From an uncultured Planctomycetaceae bacterium (GTDB taxonomy: Bacteria; Planctomycetota; Planctomycetia; Planctomycetales; Planctomycetaceae): a stretch of DNA of 6,908 nt. The notes beneath the pieces were generated by a model. The model saw only the letters and a program-made list of their open reading frames with translations, was not told the DNA's origin and searched no databases. Position 1 is the stretch's first letter; every line of letters begins with the position of its first letter. Of this stretch, positions 1-6,707 are shown in pieces. The stretch lies in the NCBI GenBank assembly GCA_903823545.1, contig CAIJTL010001045.1, forward strand, positions 1 to 6,908. Direction: 5' to 3'. A program made the position numbers and the translations under genes.

Positions 1-581
1 AGCCGCCGTGAGTCCATGCCGTCGGTGTCTGCATTACGAATGCGACCATTGGCATCGACAACGAAAGCAGCGTTCGACATGCCAAGGAAGCCCGGGCTAC
101 CTGGATCGCCGTTGATCGAAACGAACGACGGGATTTCAAGTTCCTTACGCTTGGAGCCAAGCTCGTGGCTCACGACAGAGCCAAACGTCGGATGTACAAC
201 AGTCGGGTTTGGTACATAGCCCGTGTGCATGAAATAGCGACCGCGACCATGATCTGCTTCGCGAGTGCTCATGGAGCGAACGACTGCAAGCTTATCGAAC
301 ACGGAAGCTGTCTTAGGCATGTGTTCGCTAATTTGAGTTCCAGCGGCCTTAATCGGCTTGAATTCACCGCCGTTCTTTGAGCCTGGCTTCAAATCCCAAA
401 TGTCGATCGTTGGTGGGCCACCACCCATCCACATCAGGATGCAAGCTTTTTGGTTCTTCCGCACGGTATCAGCATGTGCGTGCAAGTGGTTCATGAATTC
501 GATCGCGGGAATCGTCGCCGCGCTTGCCGCCATGTGTCTCATAAAGTGACGACGGCTCATACCGGAAGGAGTGAGGTTCAT
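1..581 (-). CDS. DUF1501 family Tat-exported protein, N-terminal part (runs off left edge)
   Basis: A reading frame of 193 full codons is open from an ATG at 581 to the left edge, so the C-terminus is missing. The N-terminus carries a twin-arginine signal: S9-R10-R11-H12-F13-M14 followed by an Ala-rich segment (residues 17-27), so export in a folded state is likely. Residues 47-67 ([21 protein letters not shown]) match the start of the DUF1501 domain, a family related to the alkaline phosphatase/sulfatase fold. The later stretch [22 protein letters not shown] is also typical. The start at 581 is favoured over M8 because AAAGG (590-594) lies 8 nt upstream. It follows the DUF1549 gene by 93 bp on the same strand, the classic planctomycete pairing. 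Full-length members are usually 400-480 residues. The family assignment is firm; the substrate is unknown. Confidence 0.93.
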   Translation of the reverse strand, partial: MNLTPSGMSRRHFMRHMAASAATIPAIEFMNHLHAHADTVRKNQKACILMWMGGGPPTIDIWDLKPGSKNGGEFKPIKAAGTQISEHMPKTASVFDKLAVVRSMSTREADHGRGRYFMHTGYVPNPTVVHPTFGSVVSHELGSKRKELEIPSFVSINGDPGSPGFLGMSNAAFVVDANGRIRNADTDGMDSRR

Positions 582-589
582 TGGAATCG

Positions 590-594
590 CCTTT
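590..594 (-). promoter_or_regulatory. Ribosome binding site of the DUF1501 gene
   Basis: On the minus strand AAAGG lies 8 nt before the ATG at 581. It supports that start over the internal Met at residue 8, which has no purine-rich sequence before it. Confidence 0.5.
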
Positions 595-674
595 CGTTAA
601 GTTGGAAGTCAATCTGTATTCGGAAAACCTGCCGCTGACATCAGCAACAGAAAATCAAAGGGGTTCAGTTTCTA

Positions 675-2435
675 CTAATGAATGAAGATGAACTCATTCG
701 AGTTCAGCAAGGCCCAAAACATATCCTGGTAGGCAGCAAGCTTGTCGGAGTTTGACTTCAACATTGCTTGGGCAGCCTGAATTTCTTTGTTGCTTGGACT
801 GCGGCTCAGAGCAGCCAAATAGAGCTTACGAACACGATCTTTATCCTGCGGAGCTTCGGACAGGATTGTATTCAGATAGCTCCCCTTCTGGGCGCTGATC
901 GCGTCCTTGACCAACTCACCATTCATCATCATCAACGCTTGCGGAATTGAGCCATTGAACGTTGTTGACTCATCACCCTCATCAGTCCCGAACGCGATCA
1001 CGAACTGCTGCATCCACTGCTGGCGCTTTTGCTCAGTCTGTTCCCAGCTTGAGCGGCCTGATTTGTGAGCGTTTGTCGCGACAATTAGCGAATCGTAAAG
1101 CTGTTCCGCAGACATCGACTTCAAATAAACGTGACTGAAAAGTGAAGTCGTACCGGAACTTGGGTTGTCTTTCTCTTCGTTTACCTTCGTCGCCTGGCTA
1201 GTCAAGTTGTACGCTTCGGAGTTACAGATCCAGCGGATTAACTGCTTAACGTCATATCGCGACTTAACGAATTCAACCGTAAGGCGGTCCATTAACTCTG
1301 GGTGCGATGATGGATTGTGAGGGCCAATGTCATCCACAGGCTTCGTAAAACCGTAGCCAAAAAACTGGCTCCACATGCGGTTCACCATCGCCATTGCAAC
1401 CATTGGCTTTTCACCTTCGGTCATCATCTTGGCTAATTCAGCTCGACGGTTGATGTCGTACCCTGTGTCATCCTTCTTCATCACATCGACCGGTTGTCCG
1501 AAATATTTTGATTCAGCAGCTTCCTGTGTGCCATTTCGTTTTTCATACAGAACAAACTGCTCGACACCCTCTCGTCGCTTGAGCTCCGCGTAAGAGAACT
1601 CATTGCGACCTGTTTTCATGTCATACTTTTGGTGCTCTTCTTTGCGGAGCTGGCGGAAGAATGTGTTGAATTCCCAAAACTGCCGCTGTTGCCAATCGTT
1701 AAACGGGTGATTGTGACACTGAGTGCATTGCACCTGCATCCCCATAAAGAGACGGGTCGTCTTGGCTGTTGCTTGCACGCCGTCATCCGGCATCTGCATT
1801 TGAGCAAGCAGATAATTGACCGCCCCGTTTTCCTCAAAGTGGCCTTCAGCAGAAACAATGTCAATTACGATCTCATTCCATGGGCGATTCTTAGTGAATG
1901 CTTCCCGGAAGAACTTTTGCATACCTTTGCGACTCACTCGCATTGGCGTTTGCTGACCGATGGTGAGGTTCGTCCAGACCGTAGTCCAGTGACGGACGTA
2001 CGCCGGATCATCAAGCAACTTGTCGATCACTTTTGATCGTTTGGCTTTATCTTTGTCGGATAGAAACTTGTCGACGTCTTCGACGGGCGGAACGTGTCCG
2101 ACGATGTCGAGGTACACGCGGCGAATCCACTCACCGTCGCTTGCCAACTCAGACGGCTCAACTTCATTATCGGTCCACCCTTGGCGGATCTGCTCGTTAA
2201 TGAAAGTCAGGAGCACGTCTGACGAGCCGGTCGTGAAGTCTTCTCTGCGCTTCTTAGACGACGGCTTCGTTTCTGTCTTCGAATCGCCATCGGTTTTGGC
2301 TTCAGCCTTGGCGGCTGGCTTCGACTCTTTTGTCTCATCATCGGCCGACACCACGAAGGATGCGCTGACAGCCATCGCAATACTGGCAGCGACCAATCTC
2401 ACCGATCGCAGGCTCGTCCACTTTAAATCACTCAT
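675..2435 (-). CDS. DUF1549 and DUF1553 domain-containing secreted protein, short form
   Basis: The protein has 586 residues. Residues 1-31 form a signal peptide (basic start, hydrophobic AASIAMAVSASFVV, likely cleavage near the SA-D at 30-32). Residues 32-66 are a charged Lys/Glu/Thr-rich linker. DUF1549 follows from about residue 72 to 265: RRVYLDIVGHVPP (105-117) is the family's entry motif, and CTQCHNHPF (237-245) its single CxxCH motif. DUF1553 covers about 330-586: MVNRMWSQFFGYGF (350-363), DDIG, PSSHPELMD, EAYNLTS, and the terminal LNSNEF-type ending. Many planctomycete relatives are longer because they begin with a PSCyt1 cytochrome-like module; it is absent here. The CxxCH may bind heme or a metal, but that is inference. 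GGAGG (2441-2445) sits 5 nt before the start. It is the first gene of a probable operon with DUF1501. Molecular function is not established. Confidence 0.95.
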   Translation of the reverse strand: MSDLKWTSLRSVRLVAASIAMAVSASFVVSADDETKESKPAAKAEAKTDGDSKTETKPSSKKRREDFTTGSSDVLLTFINEQIRQGWTDNEVEPSELASDGEWIRRVYLDIVGHVPPVEDVDKFLSDKDKAKRSKVIDKLLDDPAYVRHWTTVWTNLTIGQQTPMRVSRKGMQKFFREAFTKNRPWNEIVIDIVSAEGHFEENGAVNYLLAQMQMPDDGVQATAKTTRLFMGMQVQCTQCHNHPFNDWQQRQFWEFNTFFRQLRKEEHQKYDMKTGRNEFSYAELKRREGVEQFVLYEKRNGTQEAAESKYFGQPVDVMKKDDTGYDINRRAELAKMMTEGEKPMVAMAMVNRMWSQFFGYGFTKPVDDIGPHNPSSHPELMDRLTVEFVKSRYDVKQLIRWICNSEAYNLTSQATKVNEEKDNPSSGTTSLFSHVYLKSMSAEQLYDSLIVATNAHKSGRSSWEQTEQKRQQWMQQFVIAFGTDEGDESTTFNGSIPQALMMMNGELVKDAISAQKGSYLNTILSEAPQDKDRVRKLYLAALSRSPSNKEIQAAQAMLKSNSDKLAAYQDMFWALLNSNEFIFIH

Positions 2436-2440
2436 AGATG

Positions 2441-2445
2441 CCTCC
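2441..2445 (-). promoter_or_regulatory. Strong Shine-Dalgarno of the DUF1549 gene
   Basis: GGAGG on the minus strand, within GAGGGAGG, lies 5 nt upstream of the ATG at 2435. It is the best ribosome binding site in the window and fixes the start of the signal peptide. Confidence 0.65.
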
Positions 2446-2502
2446 CTCGCGCTGTTTGCCTGAGGATGCTTGGAACGTTATCGTCCGACCCGATTTGGAC
2501 CA

Positions 2503-2568
2503 GTTCGCAAACTCGCGGCGGATAAGTACCTGAGTTCGCGCAAAGACGTTCGCAAGATTCTGATAAGT
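2503..2568. repeat. Loose direct repeat in the divergent intergenic region
   Basis: The pattern GTTCGCAA followed by GATAAGT occurs twice, at 2503-2527 and 2549-2568. The two halves are separated by 10 and 5 nt respectively, and a further GTTCGC lies at 2534-2539. The 220-bp region separates the minus-strand DUF1549 gene from the plus-strand SDR gene, so it must hold promoters for both. The repeats could be regulator sites or chance; I see no convincing -35/-10 pair here. Confidence 0.25.
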
Positions 2569-2643
2569 TTTACCAAATCGTAGACAACCTTACTGACTTA
2601 AACACAACTCAGGAAGAGAGTTGAAGCCAGTTACGGCGACCCG

Positions 2644-2648
2644 AAGGA
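2644..2648 (+). promoter_or_regulatory. Ribosome binding site deciding the SDR start
   Basis: AAGGA ends 7 nt before the ATG at 2656. An in-frame TTG at 2653 would be only 4 nt away and an ATG at 2649 is out of frame, so 2656 is the preferred start. Confidence 0.6.
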
Positions 2649-2655
2649 ATGCTTG

Positions 2656-3447
2656 ATGTCCTCTGCCCTCGCGACGCTGTCTGGCCGAGTTGCCGTCATC
2701 ACCGGTGGGGCCAGTGGAATCGGTCGAGCCACTGCAAAACTCCTCGCCGAACATGGAATTCGAGTCTTTGTTGGCGATTACCGCTTGCGTCCAGAAAATC
2801 TGGAGCCATTTCGTTCTCTTGGAATCCAGGCAACCGAGTGTGACGTTCGAAATGTTGCCGATCTGCAACGGTTAGTTGACTCCGCCGCAAATGCCACCGG
2901 ACGGCTTGATATTCTGGTCAACAACGCCGGGATCGGGATGGTTAAGCAAATCACGGAAGTGACGGAAACAGATTGGGACAACGCACTCGACACCAATTTG
3001 AAGGCTGCGTTTTTTGGCTCAAAATCGGCGATCCCGCATTTCCTGAAAGTCGGCGGAGGCTGCATCGTCAACATCGCCAGTAATGCCGGACTGCTTCCAA
3101 GAGCCCACGATCCGGTTTATTCCATCAGCAAATTGGCGTTGGTTGGCCTCACAAAAAGTCTCGCTCTCTGCCACGCCAAGGACCGCATCAGAATCAACGC
3201 AGTCTGCCCCGGCCCAGTGGGCGACACAGGCATGATGAATGACGATCTGGATGCCGCTCTCGATCGGACCTTCGCAGAACAGCAAATCATTTCGGCGAGC
3301 CCAATGGCAAAAGCGCTTGGTCGAATGACCGATCCCGCTGAAATTGCGGCAGCGGTGCTCTATCTCGTCAGCGATGCCGCATGCATGGTGACTGGAACCG
3401 CGTTGGCGATCGACGGCGGTAAGTCGCTCGGCGTTCCTCCGAAATAA
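2656..3447 (+). CDS. Short-chain dehydrogenase/reductase (classical SDR, FabG-like)
   Basis: The protein has 263 residues, a normal size for a classical SDR, and is a predicted cytosolic NAD(P)-dependent oxidoreductase. The cofactor-binding TGGASGIG lies at 16-23, D63-V64 contacts adenine, and NNAG is at 89-92. The catalytic set is complete: N114, S142, Y155 and K159 (YSISK), followed by the NAVCPGP motif (181-187) and a C-terminal VTGTALAIDGG. D41 at the end of the second strand favours NAD(H) over NADP(H), a family rule rather than something tested here. The substrate cannot be read from the sequence; 3-oxoacyl, sugar or hydroxysteroid-like substrates are all possible. It is divergent from the DUF1549 gene and lies 73 bp upstream of the pterin dehydratase gene on the same strand. 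Confidence 0.94.
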   Translation: MSSALATLSGRVAVITGGASGIGRATAKLLAEHGIRVFVGDYRLRPENLEPFRSLGIQATECDVRNVADLQRLVDSAANATGRLDILVNNAGIGMVKQITEVTETDWDNALDTNLKAAFFGSKSAIPHFLKVGGGCIVNIASNAGLLPRAHDPVYSISKLALVGLTKSLALCHAKDRIRINAVCPGPVGDTGMMNDDLDAALDRTFAEQQIISASPMAKALGRMTDPAEIAAAVLYLVSDAACMVTGTALAIDGGKSLGVPPK

Positions 3448-3520
3448 CGACCACAGTAAACGCACTCGACCCTGGCTCGATCGATTCAGCCTCAATCAAA
3501 CGAAGCACAAGGATGGCCCT

Positions 3521-3892
3521 ATGGCAGTTCCGATTCAGACCGTTGACCAACTCGTCGGCAAGCGATGCGTCCCATGCGAAGGGGGCGTTCCTAAAATGAC
3601 AACCGCCGAAGCCAAGAAGCAGCTTCAACACCTTGTGGGGTGGACGCTGACCAAAGACAAGCTTCGCATTCGCAAGACATGGGTTGTCAAAAACTTCATG
3701 GCAGCAATGAACTTCTTCAACCACGTCGCTTGTGTGGCCGAATGCGAAGGACATCATCCCGATTTACATCTTGAGGGCTATCGCACGGTCTCCATCGAAA
3801 TTTACACACACGCGATCGGTGGATTATCGGAGAACGACTTCATCCTGGCTGCAAAGATTGAAGAACTGCCAATTCAATTGAAGGCGGCCTGA
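3521..3892 (+). CDS. 4a-hydroxytetrahydrobiopterin dehydratase (pterin-4a-carbinolamine dehydratase, PCD/DCoH family)
   Basis: The protein has 123 residues, close to the bacterial family norm of 95-120. It dehydrates 4a-hydroxytetrahydropterin to the quinonoid dihydropterin, recycling the cofactor of aromatic amino-acid hydroxylases. The N-terminal CVPCEGGVPKMT (16-27) is typical of bacterial members. The active-site signature is intact: E74, then H78-H79-P80, and further on T96-H97 with GGLSENDF (100-107). AAGGA at 3509-3513 is 7 nt before the ATG. No phenylalanine hydroxylase (phhA) is visible, so the symbol phhB is not applied. Family members without a hydroxylase partner are common, and roles in other pterin or molybdopterin metabolism have been proposed. 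The gene lies between the SDR and the M20 peptidase on the same strand. Confidence 0.94.
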   Translation: MAVPIQTVDQLVGKRCVPCEGGVPKMTTAEAKKQLQHLVGWTLTKDKLRIRKTWVVKNFMAAMNFFNHVACVAECEGHHPDLHLEGYRTVSIEIYTHAIGGLSENDFILAAKIEELPIQLKAA

Positions 3893-3921
3893 AAGCTCGA
3901 AATTGGAGGCTCGTCTCGTGT

Positions 3922-3931
3922 CCCGATCGGG
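3922..3931. repeat. Perfect 10-bp palindrome after the pterin dehydratase gene
   Basis: CCCGATCGGG is perfectly self-complementary, and CTCG and CGAG flank it, which could extend a hairpin. It begins 30 bp past the dehydratase stop. There is no T-run after it, so it is not a canonical terminator. It may be a weak hairpin, an operator, or chance. Confidence 0.25.
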
Positions 3932-3957
3932 CGAGGTCGAATACCCTTGCCGAGGAA

Positions 3958-3984
3958 TTCACAACCAAGATCAACGAATAAAAT
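3958..3984 (+). promoter_or_regulatory. Weak sigma70-like promoter candidate for the M20 peptidase gene
   Basis: TTCACA (3958-3963) and TAAAAT (3979-3984) each match five of six consensus bases, with a 15-nt spacer that is shorter than the optimal 17. They lie 67 bp before the peptidase start, in a 158-bp gap that leaves room for a separate promoter. This is a motif match only. Confidence 0.25.
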
Positions 3985-4050
3985 TAGGATTTCAAGTTCC
4001 GATGGTGGATTTGAAACACATAAACTCGGTTCCCGCAAAAGGTACTCTTC

Positions 4051-5424
4051 ATGGACGTCGTTCTCGCGACTCTCAATGCGAATCAGCCCGCTGCACTCGA
4101 AACGCTGAAGTCTTTGCTCCGAATTCCCAGCGTTAGCGCAATTTCGGCTCATAAACCTGATGTTCGTCATGCGGCGGAGTTCGTACTCAACCATCTGGCA
4201 TCTTCTGGACTGACGACCGAGTTAGTGGAAACTGCAGGACATCCGATTGTTTATGCGGAGTGGCTTAAAGCTGCGAACGCACCAACCGTTTTAATCTATG
4301 GGCACTACGACGTTCAGCCTCCCGATCCGCTCGACAAGTGGGTGACCCCCGCTTTTGAGCCGACTGTTCGCGATGGATGTATTTGGGCGCGCGGAGCGAC
4401 TGATGACAAAGGGCAAATGCTGACGCACGTCTTATCGGTCGCCGCGTGGCTAAAGTCGACTGGCAAACTGCCCATTAACGTCAAGTTCGTCATCGAAGGC
4501 GAAGAGGAAGTTGGCAGCGAAAACCTCGACAAGTTTCTCAACGAACGCAAAGAACAACTTCGCAGCGACGCAGCCGTTGTCAGCGACACAAGCCAGTATG
4601 CACCGGGCATTCCCGCGATCACCTATGGCTTGCGAGGAATACTAGCGTGCGAAGTTCGAGTTCACGGTCCAAGGCAAGACCTTCACAGTGGACTCTTCGG
4701 TGGCGCTGTAACGAATCCCGCCAATGCACTGGCTCGGCTTATTGGCTCACTGCACGACTCGCAGGGTCGAGTTCAAATCCCCGGCTTCTATGACGACGTT
4801 CAAGCACTCACGGAATCTGAGCGATCTGGGTTTGCGGCGTTGCCATTCAACAGCGACGGCTTCTATGCGAGCGTCGGCGTTAAAGCCGGCTGGGGCGAAG
4901 CAGACTTCACTGCGATTGAACGGAGCTGGGCACGCCCCACGTGTGATGTGAATGGAATGACTTCCGGATATCAGGGAGAAGGTCCCAAGACGATCATCCC
5001 GTCATGGGCATCCGCGAAGATCACTTGCAGACTGGTCCCAAATCAAGACGCACACAAGTTGGCGATTTCTCTGAAAGAATTCTTAACAGCGAATTGCCCG
5101 CCAGGATGTTGCGTTGAATTCATTGAACAGCATGGTTGTCCCGGCTTCGTGGCTGACACCAGCAGCCCATTTATGGCAGCAGCAAAAGCGGCAATTAAGA
5201 GCGCCTTTGGAACAGAGCCGGCACTGATTCGTAGCGGCGGCTCAATTCCCGTTGTCGCGACCCTCAAACAGATTCTCGACATCGACACGCTGCTACTCGG
5301 CTGGGGTCAAACCACTGATAACCTTCATAGCCCAAATGAGCACTTTTCGATCGCAGACTTTCACAAGGGAACGCTCGCGAGCGCGTGCCTGTGGCAAGAA
5401 ATTGCCAATCGAGCGTGTTTGTAG
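4051..5424 (+). CDS. M20 family metallopeptidase, dipeptidase-type (carnosinase/CNDP-like)
   Basis: The protein has 457 residues, the usual length for M20 dipeptidases, and no signal peptide, so it is probably a cytosolic di-zinc dipeptidase. Ligands and catalytic residues can be placed by comparison with the CNDP2 type: H85 (YGHYDVQ), bridging D118 (ARGATDDKG), general base E152 and ligand E153 (EGEEEVGS), D179 (VSDT) and H426 ([10 protein letters not shown]). The lid/dimerisation domain occupies about 195-330 and contains DLHSGLFGG with H212, the residue reaching into the neighbouring subunit's site in this family. RSGGSIPV and the GWG turn near 410-420 are also family features. AAAAGG (4037-4042) lies 8 nt before the ATG. 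Exact substrate preference is unknown. The gene is 158 bp after the pterin dehydratase and convergent with the Gfo/Idh/MocA gene. Confidence 0.95.
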   Translation: MDVVLATLNANQPAALETLKSLLRIPSVSAISAHKPDVRHAAEFVLNHLASSGLTTELVETAGHPIVYAEWLKAANAPTVLIYGHYDVQPPDPLDKWVTPAFEPTVRDGCIWARGATDDKGQMLTHVLSVAAWLKSTGKLPINVKFVIEGEEEVGSENLDKFLNERKEQLRSDAAVVSDTSQYAPGIPAITYGLRGILACEVRVHGPRQDLHSGLFGGAVTNPANALARLIGSLHDSQGRVQIPGFYDDVQALTESERSGFAALPFNSDGFYASVGVKAGWGEADFTAIERSWARPTCDVNGMTSGYQGEGPKTIIPSWASAKITCRLVPNQDAHKLAISLKEFLTANCPPGCCVEFIEQHGCPGFVADTSSPFMAAAKAAIKSAFGTEPALIRSGGSIPVVATLKQILDIDTLLLGWGQTTDNLHSPNEHFSIADFHKGTLASACLWQEIANRACL

Positions 5425-5471
5425 TCGTCATCGTTCCGCGTCACGGCAACGTACCGACGGCTTCGCTTGCA

Positions 5472-6449
5472 TTACTCAACCGCGACTCCGCTGGCCCACA
5501 ACACCGCTTCTTGAACCGCGAGATCGTGTTGATAAGAGAAGTCCGGCTCTTTCTCGTTGCGGATGATCTTTGCCAAGTCTGCAGCGTCACCAACATAGCG
5601 AGGGTAGTTTCCGAAACGGATCTCTTGATATCCCTTGCCGTATTTGCCTCGCGGCTGTTTCAGGGTGAAGCGGACGGATGGTGCGTCGAGTGGCTGAATG
5701 TGAAACGTCCCTTCGCTGCCGCAGACGACGAACTGGCGTCGGTCGCCGCCGTCGATTTCGACCGCGCTGGATTTGACGCTCGCGATCGCGCGAGGGTACT
5801 CGAACACCGCCAGCATGTTGTCGAGCAGTTTGTCATCCTGCGGTCCAACTTTACGAGCGAATGACTTCACGGAGTCAGGCTTTCCCAGAACGCCGACAAC
5901 CAAATCAATGACGTGACAACCGAGCTCAAACATGATCCCGCCGGGGAACTCCGCGAGCTTGCGTCGATCATCGTTCGGCACAACTTTGCTCATGACGGTG
6001 TGAACTTCAAACGGCACTCCAAGCCAGCCGTTCTTCAAAAACTCGCGCAGCATCAGAACCGCTGGGCTGTATCGAAACATGTAGCCCATTTGCACGACGA
6101 GATGCTTGCGAGCCGCTTCATCCAATATCTTCTTGAAATGCGGCAGAGACGCACCAGCAGGCTTATCGAGATGAATGTGCTTGCCCGCCGCAATGCAGTC
6201 ATCGGCAGTCTTGAGCAAGTCGCGCACCTGAGTTTCCACACCAACCACTTGCAGACCCGGGGTGTTGAGTAATTGCTCCTGAGTCATGAACTTCAAGTCG
6301 CGATAGAGCGGATCTTTCTCCGCACGCTGTCGCAATTCGGGGTCCTGCTCAACAACACCGACAACCTCCCAATCGGACGACTGCCGATACACGGCAATCT
6401 TGTTGGCATGAGCGTGACCGACACCGATTTGGCCGTATTTGAGTTTCAT
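5472..6449 (-). CDS. Gfo/Idh/MocA family NAD(P)-dependent oxidoreductase
   Basis: From the Met at 6449 the product has 325 residues, typical of the family. It has an N-terminal Rossmann domain (about 1-120) with GQIGVGHAHA (6-15) and E34 after the second strand, which suggests NAD. The catalytic-lysine motif reads HLDKPAG (93-99, K96), a DKP variant of the usual EKP. The C-terminal alpha/beta domain includes GGIMFELGCHVIDL (170-183), with H179 and D182 at the usual active-site positions. These enzymes mostly oxidise or reduce sugars, inositols or related polyols; the substrate here is not readable. There is no signal peptide. A Met at 6461 (MGSTMKLK) is an alternative start; neither has a good Shine-Dalgarno. 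The frame stays open to 6671, but that extension reads through an intergenic repeat and is not believed. It lies downstream of the glutamate dehydrogenase gene on the same strand. Confidence 0.92.
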   Translation of the reverse strand: MKLKYGQIGVGHAHANKIAVYRQSSDWEVVGVVEQDPELRQRAEKDPLYRDLKFMTQEQLLNTPGLQVVGVETQVRDLLKTADDCIAAGKHIHLDKPAGASLPHFKKILDEAARKHLVVQMGYMFRYSPAVLMLREFLKNGWLGVPFEVHTVMSKVVPNDDRRKLAEFPGGIMFELGCHVIDLVVGVLGKPDSVKSFARKVGPQDDKLLDNMLAVFEYPRAIASVKSSAVEIDGGDRRQFVVCGSEGTFHIQPLDAPSVRFTLKQPRGKYGKGYQEIRFGNYPRYVGDAADLAKIIRNEKEPDFSYQHDLAVQEAVLWASGVAVE

Positions 6450-6546
6450 CGTTGAACCCATTTGAGTTGTCTGAATCGGAGAGCAGGCGGCTTGAGGACT
6501 TTCAAAAAAACGGTTCTCCGCCACTTGTGTTGTTTTGACGGACGTG

Positions 6547-6623
6547 TCACGCAAAGGCACGGAGTCGCAAAGGGGATGCATCCCAAAGATTTCAATGCTG
6601 TGCGACTTCGCGCCTTTGCGTGA
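6547..6623. repeat. Hairpin-forming intergenic inverted repeat with a nested palindrome
   Basis: The left arm (6547-6569) and right arm (6601-6623) are inverted copies matching at 21 of 23 positions. The outer 12 bases, TCACGCAAAGGC against GCCTTTGCGTGA, are perfect. The 31-bp centre contains a perfect 12-bp palindrome, GGGATGCATCCC (6573-6584), so the element could fold as a stem with a second hairpin inside. It lies between the Gfo/Idh/MocA start and the glutamate dehydrogenase stop. From memory, similar CACGCAAAGGC... GCCTTTGCGTG palindromes recur between genes in planctomycetes and some other phyla, which suggests a dispersed REP/MITE-like family rather than a gene-specific terminator. 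No T-run follows. Confidence 0.75.
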
Positions 6624-6681
6624 GTCCTCTTTGGCAGATCCGGTTTTCAACAGGTATGGCGGAGAGCCCAAAAATCACAAG

Positions 6682-6698
6682 CGAGCCACCCGTGCCAC
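6682..6698. repeat. Short GC-rich direct repeat next to the glutamate dehydrogenase stop
   Basis: CGAGCCAC and CGTGCCAC lie one base apart, 7 of 8 bases identical, 9 bp past the stop codon. Too short to assign a role; it could be the edge of a dispersed intergenic repeat or chance. Confidence 0.2.
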
Positions 6699-6707
6699 GT
6701 TGATCAA

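Noticed and set aside
1629..2036. 135-codon plus-strand open frame inside the DUF1549 gene
   Set aside because: Antisense shadow of the conserved DUF1549 domain, including the CxxCH motif region; no domain or ribosome binding site seen.
2020..2463. 147-codon plus-strand open frame opposite the start of the DUF1549 gene
   Set aside because: It is fully antisense to well-supported signal peptide, linker and DUF1549 sequence, has no recognisable motif, and is rich in residues expected from complementary codons.
2469..2486. ECF-sigma-like promoter (GGAAC ... CGTC) in the divergent intergenic region
   Set aside because: GGAACG and CGTCCG are present but only a few bases apart, far short of the 16-17 nt spacing these promoters need.
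3019..3495. 158-codon minus-strand open frame opposite the SDR gene
   Set aside because: Antisense to the SDR catalytic half; no recognisable protein features.
5425..5471. Bidirectional terminator between the convergent M20 and Gfo/Idh/MocA genes
   Set aside because: Expected by position, but only a short bulged stem (CGT..CGG with CCGACG) could be drawn and there is no T-run on either strand.
5385..5864. 159-codon plus-strand open frame overlapping the M20 end and the Gfo/Idh/MocA gene
   Set aside because: It overlaps two genes with clear family motifs and itself resembles nothing.
2436..6707. A novel defence, mobile or biosynthetic system spanning the centre of the window
   Set aside because: Each gene belongs to a common metabolic family with intact motifs, spacing is loose, and there is no integrase, transposase, toxin-antitoxin, nuclease or CRISPR signature.
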